From positions 186,001-250,000 of the forward strand of contig NZ_JYLI01000006.1 in assembly GCF_001439785.1 (NCBI RefSeq): a stretch of DNA of 64,000 bases, written 5' to 3'. The position numbers and the translations under genes were made by a program. The stretch's first letter is position 1, and every line of letters starts with the position of its first letter. This document shows positions 1-8,347 of the stretch, one piece after another. Origin of the DNA: Pseudomonas poae (GTDB taxonomy: Bacteria; Pseudomonadota; Gammaproteobacteria; Pseudomonadales; Pseudomonadaceae). The notes under the pieces were generated by a model that ran no database searches, was not told where the DNA came from, and saw only the letters and a list, made by a program, of their open reading frames with translations.

Positions 1-1
1 G

Positions 2-283
2 CTTGATGAAGTGCTCGAAGCCATGGCCGCCAACGACCAGGCTGCAATCGCCGATGAGGTCGGTGACCTGCTGTTTGCCGCAGTCAACCTGGCCCGTCAC
101 CTCAAGGTCGACCCGGAAACCGCGCTGCGTGGCGCCAATGCCAAGTTCGAACGACGTTTCCGATTTATCGAACAGGCATTGCGCGAAACGCATCAACCCA
201 TAGAAGATTGCACCCTCGAAACCTTGGACGCCCTGTGGGGCGAAGCCAAGCGTCAGGAAAAGAATGTGTCCAGCTGCGGTTGA
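2..283 (+). CDS. mazG: Nucleoside triphosphate pyrophosphohydrolase MazG, C-terminal part
   Basis: Only the last ~93 residues are in the window; the reading frame is open to the left edge. The visible part has the MazG signature of an EVGDLLFAAVNLAR helix followed by a helical tail (KFERRFRFIE), which in the family supplies Mg2+-binding acidic residues and the dimer interface. MazG hydrolyses (d)NTPs to NMP and pyrophosphate, cleaning aberrant nucleotides and lowering ppGpp. It ends 25 nt before the DUF2058 gene, so the two are probably co-transcribed up to the terminator after that gene. The identification is firm; the N-terminal half cannot be assessed. Confidence 0.93.
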   Translation, partial: LDEVLEAMAANDQAAIADEVGDLLFAAVNLARHLKVDPETALRGANAKFERRFRFIEQALRETHQPIEDCTLETLDALWGEAKRQEKNVSSCG

Positions 284-308
284 GCAGTTGCCTAAGTGAG
301 TAAGCACC

Positions 309-854
309 ATGAGCCTTTCCCTTCGCGACCAGTTGCTCAAAGCAGGTCTGGTCAACCAAAAGCAGGCCAAGCAGGTCGGCAAAGAGAAACAGAAGCAGCA
401 GCGCCTGGTCCACAAGGGGCAGGCCGAGGTGGATGACACCCAGGCCCGTCTGGCGGCCGAGGCGCATGCCGAGAAGGTCAAGCGCGACCAGGAGCTGAAC
501 CGTCAGCAGCAGGAAAAAGCCGAGGCCAAGGCGCGCACGGCGCAGGTCAAGCAATTGATCGAGACCTCGCGCTTGCCCAAGCTGACCACCGAGGACTACT
601 ACAACTTCGTGGATGACAAGAAGGTCAAGCGCCTGTCGGTCAACACGCTGATGCGCAACAAGCTGAGCAACGGCTCCCTGGCCATCGTGCACCACGGCGG
701 CAGCTACGAAGTGATCCCCCGCGAAGCGGCGCTGAAGATCCAGGAGCGCGCGCCGGAGCGTATCGTGCAGCTCAATATCCTTACCGAAAGCCAGGTGCCG
801 GACGAGGATGATCCGTACGCTGCCTATCAGATCCCGGACGATCTGATGTGGTAA
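309..854 (+). CDS. DUF2058 domain protein (YaiL-like)
   Basis: A 181-residue soluble protein that begins SLRDQLLKAGLVN, the hallmark start of DUF2058 proteins. Residues ~15-90 are a long, highly charged Lys/Gln/Glu-rich helix, probably coiled coil, ending near an ETSRLP motif. A compact C-terminal domain follows (YYNFVDDKKVKRLSVN, then a IVHHGGSYEVIPREAA strand-helix). Members are annotated as nucleoprotein or polynucleotide-associated, but no activity is established, so I call the family only. It follows mazG after 25 nt and is closed by a strong rho-independent terminator. Confidence 0.9.
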   Translation: MSLSLRDQLLKAGLVNQKQAKQVGKEKQKQQRLVHKGQAEVDDTQARLAAEAHAEKVKRDQELNRQQQEKAEAKARTAQVKQLIETSRLPKLTTEDYYNFVDDKKVKRLSVNTLMRNKLSNGSLAIVHHGGSYEVIPREAALKIQERAPERIVQLNILTESQVPDEDDPYAAYQIPDDLMW

Positions 855-867
855 GGCTGTAGACACG

Positions 868-896
868 AAAAACCCCGCTCACAAGGCGGGGTTTTT
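868..896 (+). terminator. Rho-independent terminator after the DUF2058 gene
   Basis: The stem AACCCCGC / GCGGGGTT with loop TCACAAG is followed by a T-run, 13 nt after the stop codon. The A-run upstream of the stem would make it partly bidirectional. Confidence 0.9.
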
Positions 897-952
897 GTTT
901 GCGGGCACGCCAGCTGCTGTGTGGGGCCGGGTGCCTGCGAGATTTCGGTGGG

Positions 953-1141
953 TCAGGAACTTTGTGCCTGGCGTTTCAGTTCAAGCGTTTCCAGCTCATG
1001 CTTGTAGTTATGAGCGTCGCTTTCATTGTGAAACATGCCGACCAGCAGGTCTTGTTGATGGACATCCCAGATATGAATCCCGTGGCCCAGAGCTTCGTGG
1101 GACATATGTTCGTCGTCGCGTTCAGTCACTTTTACAGTCAT
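953..1141 (-). CDS. Small conserved hypothetical protein (62 aa)
   Basis: A 62-residue acidic, His-rich soluble protein without signal peptide or membrane segment (ERDDEHMSHEALGHGIHIWDV ... FHNESDAHNYKHELETLELKRQ). It has a well-placed GGAG ribosome binding site 7 nt before the ATG, and hydrophobic residues alternate as in a small alpha/beta fold. The pattern of a short strand followed by a DAHNYKHELETL helix resembles the many small SPOR- or DUF-type Pseudomonas proteins, but I do not recognise the family and assign no function. It is monocistronic and convergent with the DUF2058 gene, whose terminator lies between them. Confidence 0.7.
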   Translation of the reverse strand: MTVKVTERDDEHMSHEALGHGIHIWDVHQQDLLVGMFHNESDAHNYKHELETLELKRQAQSS

Positions 1142-1367
1142 CTGCTTGCTCCAATCTCGGGTGGATCTGCGGCAAGTCGTCGCAGGCCTTTGTTATATGT
1201 TTTGTTAGCTTGCTAAGTAAACTGCTTTTGCGCGCAACAATTTATTGCACAAGACGCAACAGTGCTGCAGGCCTTGTAATCCGTGGCTTTGTAGAGCAGG
1301 CGCGGGAGTTTTATGACAGAAGTTTCATGTTTGCGAGCGCCTGCGGCCCTGTGTTGATCGTTGCACC

Positions 1368-1438
1368 GCCATCGCAGGCAAGCCAGCTCCCACAGGGGAA
1401 TGCGTTCCAACTGTGGGAGCTGGCTTGCCTGCGATGGC
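1368..1438. repeat. REP-type perfect inverted repeat (28-bp arms)
   Basis: Two 28-bp arms around the core GCAGGCAAGCCAGCTCCCAC are perfect reverse complements separated by a 15-nt loop. This is a REP doublet typical of the P. fluorescens group. It lies in the 376-bp gene-free stretch 1142-1517, which otherwise holds the promoter region of the 62-aa gene and the DUF3108 terminator. Confidence 0.9.
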
Positions 1439-1470
1439 TTCAGTGGGCTCACCGCAAAAAAACGCCAGGC

Positions 1471-1503
1471 AAAAAAAAGCCTCGCATTCAGCGAGGCTCC
1501 TTT
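1471..1503 (-). terminator. Rho-independent terminator after the DUF3108 gene
   Basis: Read on the minus strand, the stem GCCTCGC / GCGAGGC is followed by eight T, 18 nt downstream of the DUF3108 stop codon. It closes the purM-purN-DUF3108 transcript. Confidence 0.85.
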
Positions 1504-1517
1504 GTTCAATCTGCCGA

Positions 1518-2231
1518 TCAGCTGCCCTTGATGGCCTGACCATCGACAGTGCCGTCCTGCAGCATGATGTTGTATTCCTTGCCGTCCGTCTCAACCTGAC
1601 GCAACGCCACCAGCACGCCGCCCAGATCCTTGGCAAACCACATCTGGGTGATGCGCTTGCTCTGCGACGGGTCACGCACGCGCTCGACCTTGATCGCGTC
1701 GATGGCGCCAACCTTGGTCTGGACCTTTTCCGGGCCAATCACGCGGAAGTCATAGGTGTCGACGTCGGTGCCTTCGACGACGCGGTAGCTCATGCTTTTC
1801 TTGCCGGCGGCCACGTCACGCTGAAGGGCCAACTGGTAAGTCGACTTGTCGAGCATGCCGCTTTCCAGGGTGACGTTCACCGGGTCCTTGTTTTCAAAGC
1901 CGGTGACTTTCTTGGCGCTCTGGTCGAAGTCCAGGTTGACCTTCTTCGATTTGCCCAGGCCGCCACGTTCGAAGCTGTAGCTCACCGGCTGCAGTGCGTC
2001 CTTGTCGAAACGAATGACGCTGGTTTCGGTAAGGCTGGCGATCATCATGGAAGCCTTGAAGTTCAAGGTCCAGGAGCCGTTGTCATTCTTGGTCAGGCTG
2101 CGTTCGGCCGAACCGCTCATGGGCAACTGTTTCCAGTCGGCGGTGTAGCTGGCGGAGAAAGGGTGTAGGTCTGCTGCCTGCACGGCAGGCAAGGCGAACA
2201 GCGCAAAAGCGAAGAGCAGGGCGCGACGCAT
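1518..2231 (-). CDS. DUF3108 domain protein, exported
   Basis: A 237-residue protein with a clear Sec signal peptide (MRRALLFAFALFALPAVQA, then ADLHPFSASY), so it is periplasmic. The mature part follows the DUF3108 pattern of a long beta-strand-rich fold (SASYTADWKQLPMSGSAERSL, then YSFERGG and a C-terminal KEYNIMLQDG strand) that resembles LolA/LolB-like lipid-binding barrels. Function is not established; a role in envelope lipid handling would be inference. It follows purN by 8 nt and is the last gene of a purM-purN-DUF3108 unit, an order common in pseudomonads. Confidence 0.88.
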   Translation of the reverse strand: MRRALLFAFALFALPAVQAADLHPFSASYTADWKQLPMSGSAERSLTKNDNGSWTLNFKASMMIASLTETSVIRFDKDALQPVSYSFERGGLGKSKKVNLDFDQSAKKVTGFENKDPVNVTLESGMLDKSTYQLALQRDVAAGKKSMSYRVVEGTDVDTYDFRVIGPEKVQTKVGAIDAIKVERVRDPSQSKRITQMWFAKDLGGVLVALRQVETDGKEYNIMLQDGTVDGQAIKGS

Positions 2232-2239
2232 AAAATCTC

Positions 2240-2890
2240 CTAAGTTCGAATCAAGTGGCCGCTGGCCGCGAGTAACTGACCGTCCAATAATGCACCCTGT
2301 TCACCGAGAATCAATCGTCCCTCGGCAAACCAGCGAACAGCCAGTGGATAAATGCTGTGTTCCTGGGCGTGAACCCGTTGCGCAAGGCTCTGCGCCGAGT
2401 CACCCGACTCTACCGGAACCACTGCCTGTACGACCAGAGGTCCGCCATCGAGTTCCTCAGTGACAAAGTGCACGCTGCAGCCGTGCTCGCTTTCGCCGGC
2501 GTCCAGCGCGCGCTGATGGGTGTGCATGCCTTTGTATTTGGGCAGCAGGGAAGGGTGGATATTGAGCAGGCGCCCTGCGTAGTGCCGCACGAAATCCGCG
2601 CTGAGGATGCGCATGAAACCGGCCAGGACCACGAGTTGGGGCTTGAAGGCGTCGATCAGTTCGATCAGGGCTGTGTCGAAAGCCTCGCGACCGTCGAATG
2701 CCTGATGATCCAGCGAGCGGGTGTCGATGCCGGCATCCCTGGCGCGTTGCAGGCCGTAGGCGTCGCTGCGATTGGAAATCACCGCAGCGATGCGCACCGG
2801 GCTGTCGCCGGTGCGCGTGCTGTCGATCAAGGCCTGCAAGTTGCTGCCGGTGCCGGAAAGCAGCACCACGACATTACAGGTCCCAGGCAT
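2240..2890 (-). CDS. purN: Phosphoribosylglycinamide formyltransferase (GART)
   Basis: PurN transfers the formyl group of 10-formyl-THF to GAR, the third step of IMP synthesis. The 216-residue length fits the family. The N-terminus VVVLLSGTGSNLQALID is the GAR-binding loop. The motif FMRILSADFV followed by LLNIHPSLLPKYKG carries the catalytic Asn-His pair, and GCSVHFVTEELDGGP gives the conserved Asp. The ATG at 2890 overlaps the purM stop by one base (TGATG arrangement), which indicates translational coupling with purM. A longer frame extends upstream into purM but has no conserved residues, so the short start is preferred. Confidence 0.97.
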   Translation of the reverse strand: MPGTCNVVVLLSGTGSNLQALIDSTRTGDSPVRIAAVISNRSDAYGLQRARDAGIDTRSLDHQAFDGREAFDTALIELIDAFKPQLVVLAGFMRILSADFVRHYAGRLLNIHPSLLPKYKGMHTHQRALDAGESEHGCSVHFVTEELDGGPLVVQAVVPVESGDSAQSLAQRVHAQEHSIYPLAVRWFAEGRLILGEQGALLDGQLLAASGHLIRT

Positions 2891-3948
2891 CAGTGAGCCT
2901 TGAGGTTCTTCAGTTCGACCTGGGCTGCGCCTTGCGCGGCAGTGGCGATCTGGCCGATCACCCAAGGCTGCTCGCCGGCTTCACGCAAGACGTTCAGCGC
3001 GGTTTCAACGTGTTCCTGCGCCACGCAGATGACCATGCCCACGCCGCAGTTGAGTACGCGGTGCATCTCGGTCTCGTCCACATTGCCTTGCGCCTGCAGC
3101 CAATCGAAGACTGCCGGGCGCTGCCAGCTGGCCACGTCGACAATCGCCTGGGCGCCTTTTGGCAGCACGCGCGGGATGTTGTCCAACAGTCCGCCGCCGG
3201 TGATGTGGGCCATGGCCTTGACCGCGCCGGTGTCCTTGATGAGTTTGAGCAGTGGCTTGACGTAGATGCGGGTCGGGGCCATCAGCAGGTCGGTCAGCGG
3301 TTTGCCGTCGAGTTGGGTGTTTTCGATGTCGGCGCCGGACACTTCGATGATCTTGCGGATCAGCGAGTAGCCGTTGGAGTGTGGGCCGGAGGATGGCAGG
3401 GCGAGCAGGGCGTCGCCAGCAGCGACTTTGGAGCCGTCGATGATCTCGGCCTTTTCCACGACACCTACGCAGAAACCAGCCAGGTCGTAGTCTTCGCCTT
3501 CGTACATGCCGGGCATTTCAGCGGTTTCGCCGCCGACCAGGGAGCAGCCCGACAGTTCGCAGCCAGCGCCGATACCGGTCACTACCTGTGCCGCGGTGTC
3601 TACGTTCAGCTTGCCGGTGGCATAGTAGTCGAGGAAGAACAATGGCTCGGCGCCGCACACCACCAGGTCGTTGACGCACATGGCGACCAGGTCGATGCCG
3701 ATGGTGTCGTGCTTGTTCAGGTTCAGGGCCAGGCGCAGCTTGGTGCCCACGCCGTCGGTGCCGGACACCAGCACAGGCTGCTTGTAGCCGGCCGGGATTT
3801 CGCAGAGGGCGCCAAAACCGCCCAGGCCGCCCATGACTTCGGGGCGCGCAGTGCGCTTGGCGACGCTCTTGATGCGTTCGACCAATGCTTCACCGGCGTC
3901 GATGTCTACACCGGCGTCCTTGTAGCTCAGGGAGGGTTGCTTGCTCAT
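2890..3948 (-). CDS. purM: Phosphoribosylformylglycinamidine cyclo-ligase (AIR synthetase)
   Basis: PurM closes the imidazole ring, converting FGAM plus ATP to AIR in purine synthesis. The 352-residue protein starts [19 protein letters not shown], the canonical start, followed by the [10 protein letters not shown] glycine loop, the [12 protein letters not shown] phosphate-binding motif, [17 protein letters not shown], and [12 protein letters not shown]-terminal [15 protein letters not shown] is the AIRS_C domain. Codons upstream of 3948 in the same frame show no homology and were rejected. Its promoter must lie in the divergent region shared with the DUF2066 gene. Confidence 0.97.
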   Translation of the reverse strand: MSKQPSLSYKDAGVDIDAGEALVERIKSVAKRTARPEVMGGLGGFGALCEIPAGYKQPVLVSGTDGVGTKLRLALNLNKHDTIGIDLVAMCVNDLVVCGAEPLFFLDYYATGKLNVDTAAQVVTGIGAGCELSGCSLVGGETAEMPGMYEGEDYDLAGFCVGVVEKAEIIDGSKVAAGDALLALPSSGPHSNGYSLIRKIIEVSGADIENTQLDGKPLTDLLMAPTRIYVKPLLKLIKDTGAVKAMAHITGGGLLDNIPRVLPKGAQAIVDVASWQRPAVFDWLQAQGNVDETEMHRVLNCGVGMVICVAQEHVETALNVLREAGEQPWVIGQIATAAQGAAQVELKNLKAH

Positions 3949-4304
3949 GATCCAGGCCTTTAGGGGGGATTTCTGGGTAACGACCGAGCCGACGGCGGCG
4001 TTTGTGAAAAGGCCTCGACGTTGACGGTCTGCGAAGGCGCGCGATTTTATCAGGCTTGAAGGGCAGCGGCCATCCTCGGGCCGACGGGCAGGGGCATATA
4101 GGCTAAAAAAGCCGATTAAAAAAATGCTCACCGGCTCTGCCCTGGTGCGTATTAAGGTATAGCCTTGAGCAAGCTATCGTTGTGACAGCACGAAAACTTA
4201 CCGCGGCCCTGTGAATGTTTTACCAATCACTGTGGTCACAGCCTGGCTGAATCGGGTGCACGCGGTCTGTTCCACCCGCTAAATTTGTCGTTCGGGAATC
4301 TTCC
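3949..4304. promoter_or_regulatory. Divergent promoter region purM / DUF2066 gene
   Basis: A 356-bp gene-free stretch between divergent genes. It becomes AT-richer around 4110-4200. I see no palindromic operator and no confident -35/-10 pair. The in-frame extension of purM across it (to 4131) is not coding. Confidence 0.5.
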
Positions 4305-5345
4305 ATGCGTTTGTGTAAATTCTTTTTTGTGGGCTGTTTGTCGTTGGTCAGCCTGGCGAGTCATGCCGAAACCCTCAATGGCCTTTATCAAGTACTCGAA
4401 CCTGTGAGCAGTCAGTCGCCCCAGGAGCGTGACCAGGCCACCCAGCGCGCGTTGCAGACCCTGGTGCTACGCCTGACCGGCGACGCCAAGGCCGCCGAAG
4501 GCCCGGGCCTGGCGGCGATCCGCAAAGACCCGCAGCAAATCATCACGCAATACGGCTACGACGCCGGCCCGCCGGAAAGCCTGCAGGTGGATTTCGACCC
4601 GGTGAGCACGGACCGTGCGTTGCGTGACGCGGGCCTGTCGATCTGGGGCAGCAACCGCCCCTCGATCCTCGGCTGGTGGCTGAACGATTCCACCGAAGGC
4701 AGCAGCCTGGTCGGTGATGGTCAGACCGTCGCCCAGGCACTGCGCCGTGCCGCGCAGCATCGCGGTCTGCCGTTGCGTCTGCCGTTGGGTGATCTGAATG
4801 AGCAGGTGGTCGCCACCGCGCCGAATCTGGAAAGCGCCGACGCCACGCCGTTGCGCGCCGCGTCCGAGCGCTACGGCGCAGACGCTTTGCTTGCGGTGCA
4901 CGCGCGTCAGGAAGGCAGCCAGTGGCAGGCCAAATGGCGGCTGTGGCTGGGCGATAGCAGCGAGCAGGGCACCGCGCAAGGCGCCGACACCGCTGCAGTC
5001 GCCGACGCAGTGCTGCTGGCCGTCAGCCAGAAGCTCGCGCCGCGCTTTGCCGTCAAGCCGGGCGTGACCACCGAACAATTGCTGGAAGTGCAGGGCATGA
5101 ACCTGGAGCGCTATGCCACGTTGGGTCACCTGCTGGAACCCTTTGGGGGGCAGCCGCAGTGGGTGGACGGTAATCGCATTGTGTATCGCGTCAACGGCAG
5201 TGCCGATCAATTGCGGACCCAACTGAGCCTGGCCAGGTTGCAGGAAGTGCCCGCAGGTGAAGCCCCGGTCCAGCCACCCGCAGTCGATGGCACGCAACCC
5301 GCAGCGGCACCTGAACCTCAGGCGCAACTGCGTTTTCGTTGGTAA
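4305..5345 (+). CDS. DUF2066 domain protein, exported
   Basis: A 346-residue protein with a Sec signal peptide (residues 1-21, ending ASHA|ETL). The mature part starts LNGLYQVLEPVSSQSPQERDQATQRALQTL, matching the DUF2066 family of gammaproteobacterial periplasmic proteins. The last ~30 residues are a Pro/Ala-rich tail ending in ...QLRFRW, a terminal aromatic that recalls outer-membrane-directed proteins, but this is weak. No biochemical role is known. It lies 36 nt upstream of the AI-2E-family permease and divergent from purM, a conserved pseudomonad arrangement. Confidence 0.88.
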   Translation: MRLCKFFFVGCLSLVSLASHAETLNGLYQVLEPVSSQSPQERDQATQRALQTLVLRLTGDAKAAEGPGLAAIRKDPQQIITQYGYDAGPPESLQVDFDPVSTDRALRDAGLSIWGSNRPSILGWWLNDSTEGSSLVGDGQTVAQALRRAAQHRGLPLRLPLGDLNEQVVATAPNLESADATPLRAASERYGADALLAVHARQEGSQWQAKWRLWLGDSSEQGTAQGADTAAVADAVLLAVSQKLAPRFAVKPGVTTEQLLEVQGMNLERYATLGHLLEPFGGQPQWVDGNRIVYRVNGSADQLRTQLSLARLQEVPAGEAPVQPPAVDGTQPAAAPEPQAQLRFRW

Positions 5346-5381
5346 ATGTTCTTCCTTATATAGAAGCAATTGGAGTGGTGT

Positions 5382-6455
5382 ATGGCGGATACGCGTCGTT
5401 GGGTGTGGCTTGGCGGGATTGTCCTGCTGTGCGTTTTTGTATTCCTGCTGCATTCGATCCTGACGCCGTTCCTGGTCGCGTTGTTGCTCGCCTACCTGTT
5501 CGATCCGGTCGTGGATCGCCTGGAAAAGCTCGGACTTTCGCGGACCCTGGGCGTGGTGACGGTGTTCGCGCTGTTCACGTTGATCATCACCGCGTTGGTG
5601 CTGGTGCTGGTGCCGATGCTGGCCAAGCAGCTGTTTCGTTTGTACGAGTTGGCGCCGCAGATGCTCGACTGGCTGCAGCACACGGCGATGCCGTGGGCTC
5701 AGGCCAAACTCGGATTGTCGGAAGGGTTCTGGAAGTTCGACAAGGTCAAAGCCGCGATCAGCGAGCATATGGGCCAGACCACCGACATCGTCGGTGTGGT
5801 GCTCAGCCAGGCCACTGCTTCAAGCCTGGCGCTGATCGGCTGGCTGACGAACCTGGTGCTGATTCCGGTGGTGGCGTTCTACCTGCTGCGCGACTGGGAC
5901 ATTATGATGGCCAAGATTCGCGGCCTGCTGCCGCGAGACCGTGAAGAGCGCGTGGTGTCCCTGGCTGCAGAGTGTCATGAGGTACTCGGTGCGTTTGTGC
6001 GCGGCCAGTTGCTGGTGATGCTGGCGCTGGGCATCATCTATGCAGCCGGGCTGATGGCTATCGGCCTGGAGCTGGGCCTGTTGATCGGCCTCATCGCAGG
6101 CCTGGCGGCCATCGTGCCGTACATGGGCTTTGTGATCGGGATCGGCGCTGCGCTGGTGGCCGGGTTGTTCCAGTTCGGCGGCGACCTGTACCCGATGTTG
6201 GGGATTGTCGCGGTGTTCATGGTCGGCCAGGCCCTCGAAGGCATGGTGCTGACGCCCTTGCTGGTGGGCGATCGAATCGGCCTGCATCCGGTGGCGGTGA
6301 TCTTTGCGATCCTGGCGGGCGGTGAGCTGTTCGGCTTCACCGGGATCCTGCTGGCACTGCCCGTGGCGGCGGTGATCATGGTGTTGGTACGGCATGTACA
6401 CGTGCTGTACAAGGATTCGGATGTATACACCGGCGTCGAAGACCCCGAGCTGTAA
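5382..6455 (+). CDS. AI-2E family transporter (PerM-like permease)
   Basis: A 357-residue integral membrane protein with about eight predicted helices: two or three near the N-terminus (VWLGGIVLLCVFVFLLHSILTP, TVFALFTLIITALVLVLVP), a soluble middle (residues ~90-140), then a cluster of helices to the end. The motifs PFLVALLLAYLFDPVVDRLE near the start and VPYMGFVIG / EGMVLTPLLVGDRIGLHP are typical of the family. Family members are linked to AI-2 export or Na+/H+ antiport; the substrate here is unknown. ATG 5382 has GGAG 6 nt upstream and is preferred over ATG 5370. A terminator follows immediately. Confidence 0.92.
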   Translation: MADTRRWVWLGGIVLLCVFVFLLHSILTPFLVALLLAYLFDPVVDRLEKLGLSRTLGVVTVFALFTLIITALVLVLVPMLAKQLFRLYELAPQMLDWLQHTAMPWAQAKLGLSEGFWKFDKVKAAISEHMGQTTDIVGVVLSQATASSLALIGWLTNLVLIPVVAFYLLRDWDIMMAKIRGLLPRDREERVVSLAAECHEVLGAFVRGQLLVMLALGIIYAAGLMAIGLELGLLIGLIAGLAAIVPYMGFVIGIGAALVAGLFQFGGDLYPMLGIVAVFMVGQALEGMVLTPLLVGDRIGLHPVAVIFAILAGGELFGFTGILLALPVAAVIMVLVRHVHVLYKDSDVYTGVEDPEL

Positions 6456-6466
6456 TCGCAGTACGA

Positions 6467-6496
6467 CAAACCCGGCTTCTGGCCGGGTTTGTTGTT
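6467..6496 (+). terminator. Rho-independent terminator after the permease gene
   Basis: Stem AAACCCGGC / GCCGGGTTT with a short loop, followed by TGTTGTTT, 12 nt after the stop codon. It separates the permease gene from hda. Confidence 0.85.
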
Positions 6497-6658
6497 TATA
6501 AGGTGGGGGCGTCAAACAATCCGTGTAAACCGGCAGGTTAACGCAAACCTTTGATTTTGCTTGTGGTCTGCTGCATTGTGCGCCCGGCGTCACGGGTATA
6601 GACTTTGCGAACTTTACACAGAGGCCACTAGCGGTTCGATGGGAGCCGTTCAGTCAGC

Positions 6659-7363
6659 ATGAAACCGATTCAGCTGCCCCTAGGTGTGCGTCTGCGTGAT
6701 GACGCAACCTTTATCAATTACTACCCAGGCGCCAATGCCGCAGCACTCGGCTATGTCGAGCGGCTATGCGAAGCCGACGCCGGGTGGACGGAAAGCCTGA
6801 TCTATCTGTGGGGCAAGCATGGCGTGGGGCGTACCCACCTGTTGCAGGCCGCGTGCCTGCGCTTCGAGCAGATGGGCGAGCCGGCGGTGTACCTGCCGTT
6901 GGCCGAGCTGATGGACCATGGCATCGGCATCTTCGACAACCTTGAGCAATACGAACTGGTGTGCCTGGATGACCTGCAGGTTATCGCCGGCAAGGCGCAG
7001 TGGGAAGAAGCCTTGTTCCACCTGTTCAACCGCCTGCGCGACAGCGGCAGGCGCCTGTTGATCGCCGCGTCCACCTCGCCCCGGGAGTTGCCGGTCAAGC
7101 TGGCCGACCTCAAGTCCCGTCTCACCCTGGCGCTGATCTTCCAGATGCGACCATTGTCCGACGAAGACAAATTGCGCGCCCTGCAATTGCGTGCATCTCG
7201 TCGCGGCCTGCACCTTACCGACGAAGTCGGTCATTTTATTCTCACTCGTGGCACGCGCAGCATGAGCGCGCTGTTCGATTTGCTCGAACAGCTTGATCAG
7301 GCGTCCCTGCAGGCGCAAAGAAAATTGACGATCCCTTTTCTCAAAGAGACGTTGGGCTGGTAA
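6659..7363 (+). CDS. hda: DnaA regulatory inactivator Hda
   Basis: A 234-residue AAA+ protein. Hda with the DNA-loaded beta clamp stimulates hydrolysis of DnaA-ATP and so limits re-initiation. The N-terminal MKPIQLPLGV is the clamp-binding motif (QLPLGV). The P-loop at residues 52-59 reads GKHGVGRT, with Arg where DnaA has Lys; this replacement is usual in Hda. Walker B is LVCLDDLQVI (residues ~103-112), and LRALQLRASRRGLHL lies in the sensor/lid region. There is no DnaA domain IV, which excludes DnaA itself. It is monocistronic after the permease terminator; the nearest Shine-Dalgarno-like GGGAG is rather distant (about 13 nt). Confidence 0.95.
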   Translation: MKPIQLPLGVRLRDDATFINYYPGANAAALGYVERLCEADAGWTESLIYLWGKHGVGRTHLLQAACLRFEQMGEPAVYLPLAELMDHGIGIFDNLEQYELVCLDDLQVIAGKAQWEEALFHLFNRLRDSGRRLLIAASTSPRELPVKLADLKSRLTLALIFQMRPLSDEDKLRALQLRASRRGLHLTDEVGHFILTRGTRSMSALFDLLEQLDQASLQAQRKLTIPFLKETLGW

Positions 7364-7572
7364 CTGTTTGATTTGCATGGATTCGGCATTTTTCAGGCGC
7401 CAGAAATCCTGCGTTTGAGCCGCATCGGCCACGCATTTTGCTCATTAAATGGAATTACGGCTTAGATGTCGCAGTCCAATTGCCAAGTCACATAGACCTC
7501 GATTGAATTTGCAAATCGATCTGATAGCGGGCATAGTCTCGGCTTCTTTACATACCAGCCACGGTCGTGCCC

Positions 7573-8202
7573 ATGCTAAATCGCTTCGCACCCCTCGTGC
7601 CTCTCGCACTCGTCACCCTGTTGTTTGGTTGCGCCTCCCAGCCCCAGCAAGTGGCTGTCCAGCAAAAACCACAGGTTCAAAGCCAGGCAAAATTCGTTGC
7701 CGCGCAGTCTGCTTCCGTTTACGAAGAAGAGCTGGCAACCGAAAAAGAACTGACCGATTTTTCTGGCAGCAAGCCTTACCAGCTTCCTGTGCTGGCCGAC
7801 AGCATCCTCGAACGTGGCATGTCCCTGATCGGTACCCGTTACCGTTTTGGTGGTACCTCTGAAGCCGGTTTCGATTGCAGCGGCTTTATCGGTTACCTGT
7901 TTCGTGAAGAGGCGGGCATGAATCTGCCACGCTCGACGCGCGAAATGATCAACGTGAAAGCACCGTTGGTCGCGCGCAACAACCTCAAGCCCGGCGATCT
8001 GCTTTTCTTCAGTACGGCAGGCCGTGGTCGTGTCAGCCACGCCGGTATCTACCTGGGCGATAACCAGTTTATCCACTCCAGCAGCCGTCGCAGTGGCGGC
8101 GTTCGAGTCGACAGCCTGGGCGACAGCTACTGGAGCAAAACCTTCATCGAAGCCAAGCGCGCACTCGCCATGGCCCCGTCTACAGTGACCGCCAGTAAGT
8201 AA
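7573..8202 (+). CDS. NlpC/P60 family lipoprotein (peptidoglycan endopeptidase)
   Basis: A 209-residue lipoprotein. The signal peptide ends in the lipobox LFGC (Cys20) when read from ATG 7573; a GTG two codons upstream is possible. After a Gln-rich linker, residues ~75-200 form an NlpC/P60 domain with catalytic Cys in GFDCSGFIG, His in VSHAGIYLGD, and a third polar residue in NQFIHSSS. Members cut gamma-D-Glu-mDAP stem-peptide bonds in the cell wall. A weak promoter (TTGCAA 7509, N17, CATAGT 7532) lies upstream. A second, similar lipoprotein gene follows 145 nt downstream. Confidence 0.92.
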   Translation: MLNRFAPLVPLALVTLLFGCASQPQQVAVQQKPQVQSQAKFVAAQSASVYEEELATEKELTDFSGSKPYQLPVLADSILERGMSLIGTRYRFGGTSEAGFDCSGFIGYLFREEAGMNLPRSTREMINVKAPLVARNNLKPGDLLFFSTAGRGRVSHAGIYLGDNQFIHSSSRRSGGVRVDSLGDSYWSKTFIEAKRALAMAPSTVTASK

Positions 8203-8216
8203 AGTTAAAGTGATAC

Positions 8217-8244
8217 TTGAAGTTTGACGCGTAAGGGCTAGAAT
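8217..8244 (+). promoter_or_regulatory. Putative sigma-70 promoter for the second NlpC/P60 gene
   Basis: TTGAAG, a 16-nt spacer, then TAGAAT, placing transcription start near 8251 and leaving a ~97-nt leader before ATG 8348. This supports separate transcription of the two neighbouring lipoprotein genes. Confidence 0.5.
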
Positions 8245-8347
8245 CTCTGGACATTGTTGTAATCCGTTCGCGCGAGCCCTGCTTGCGCGTTCTGGTTTTC
8301 AGCGTTCGGCAGCGAAAAGCCGCATCCAGACCAGGATTGTTCTGCCC

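Noticed and set aside
895..1539. 214-codon frame opposite the 62-aa and DUF3108 genes
   Set aside because: Runs through a terminator and a perfect REP palindrome; no coding features.
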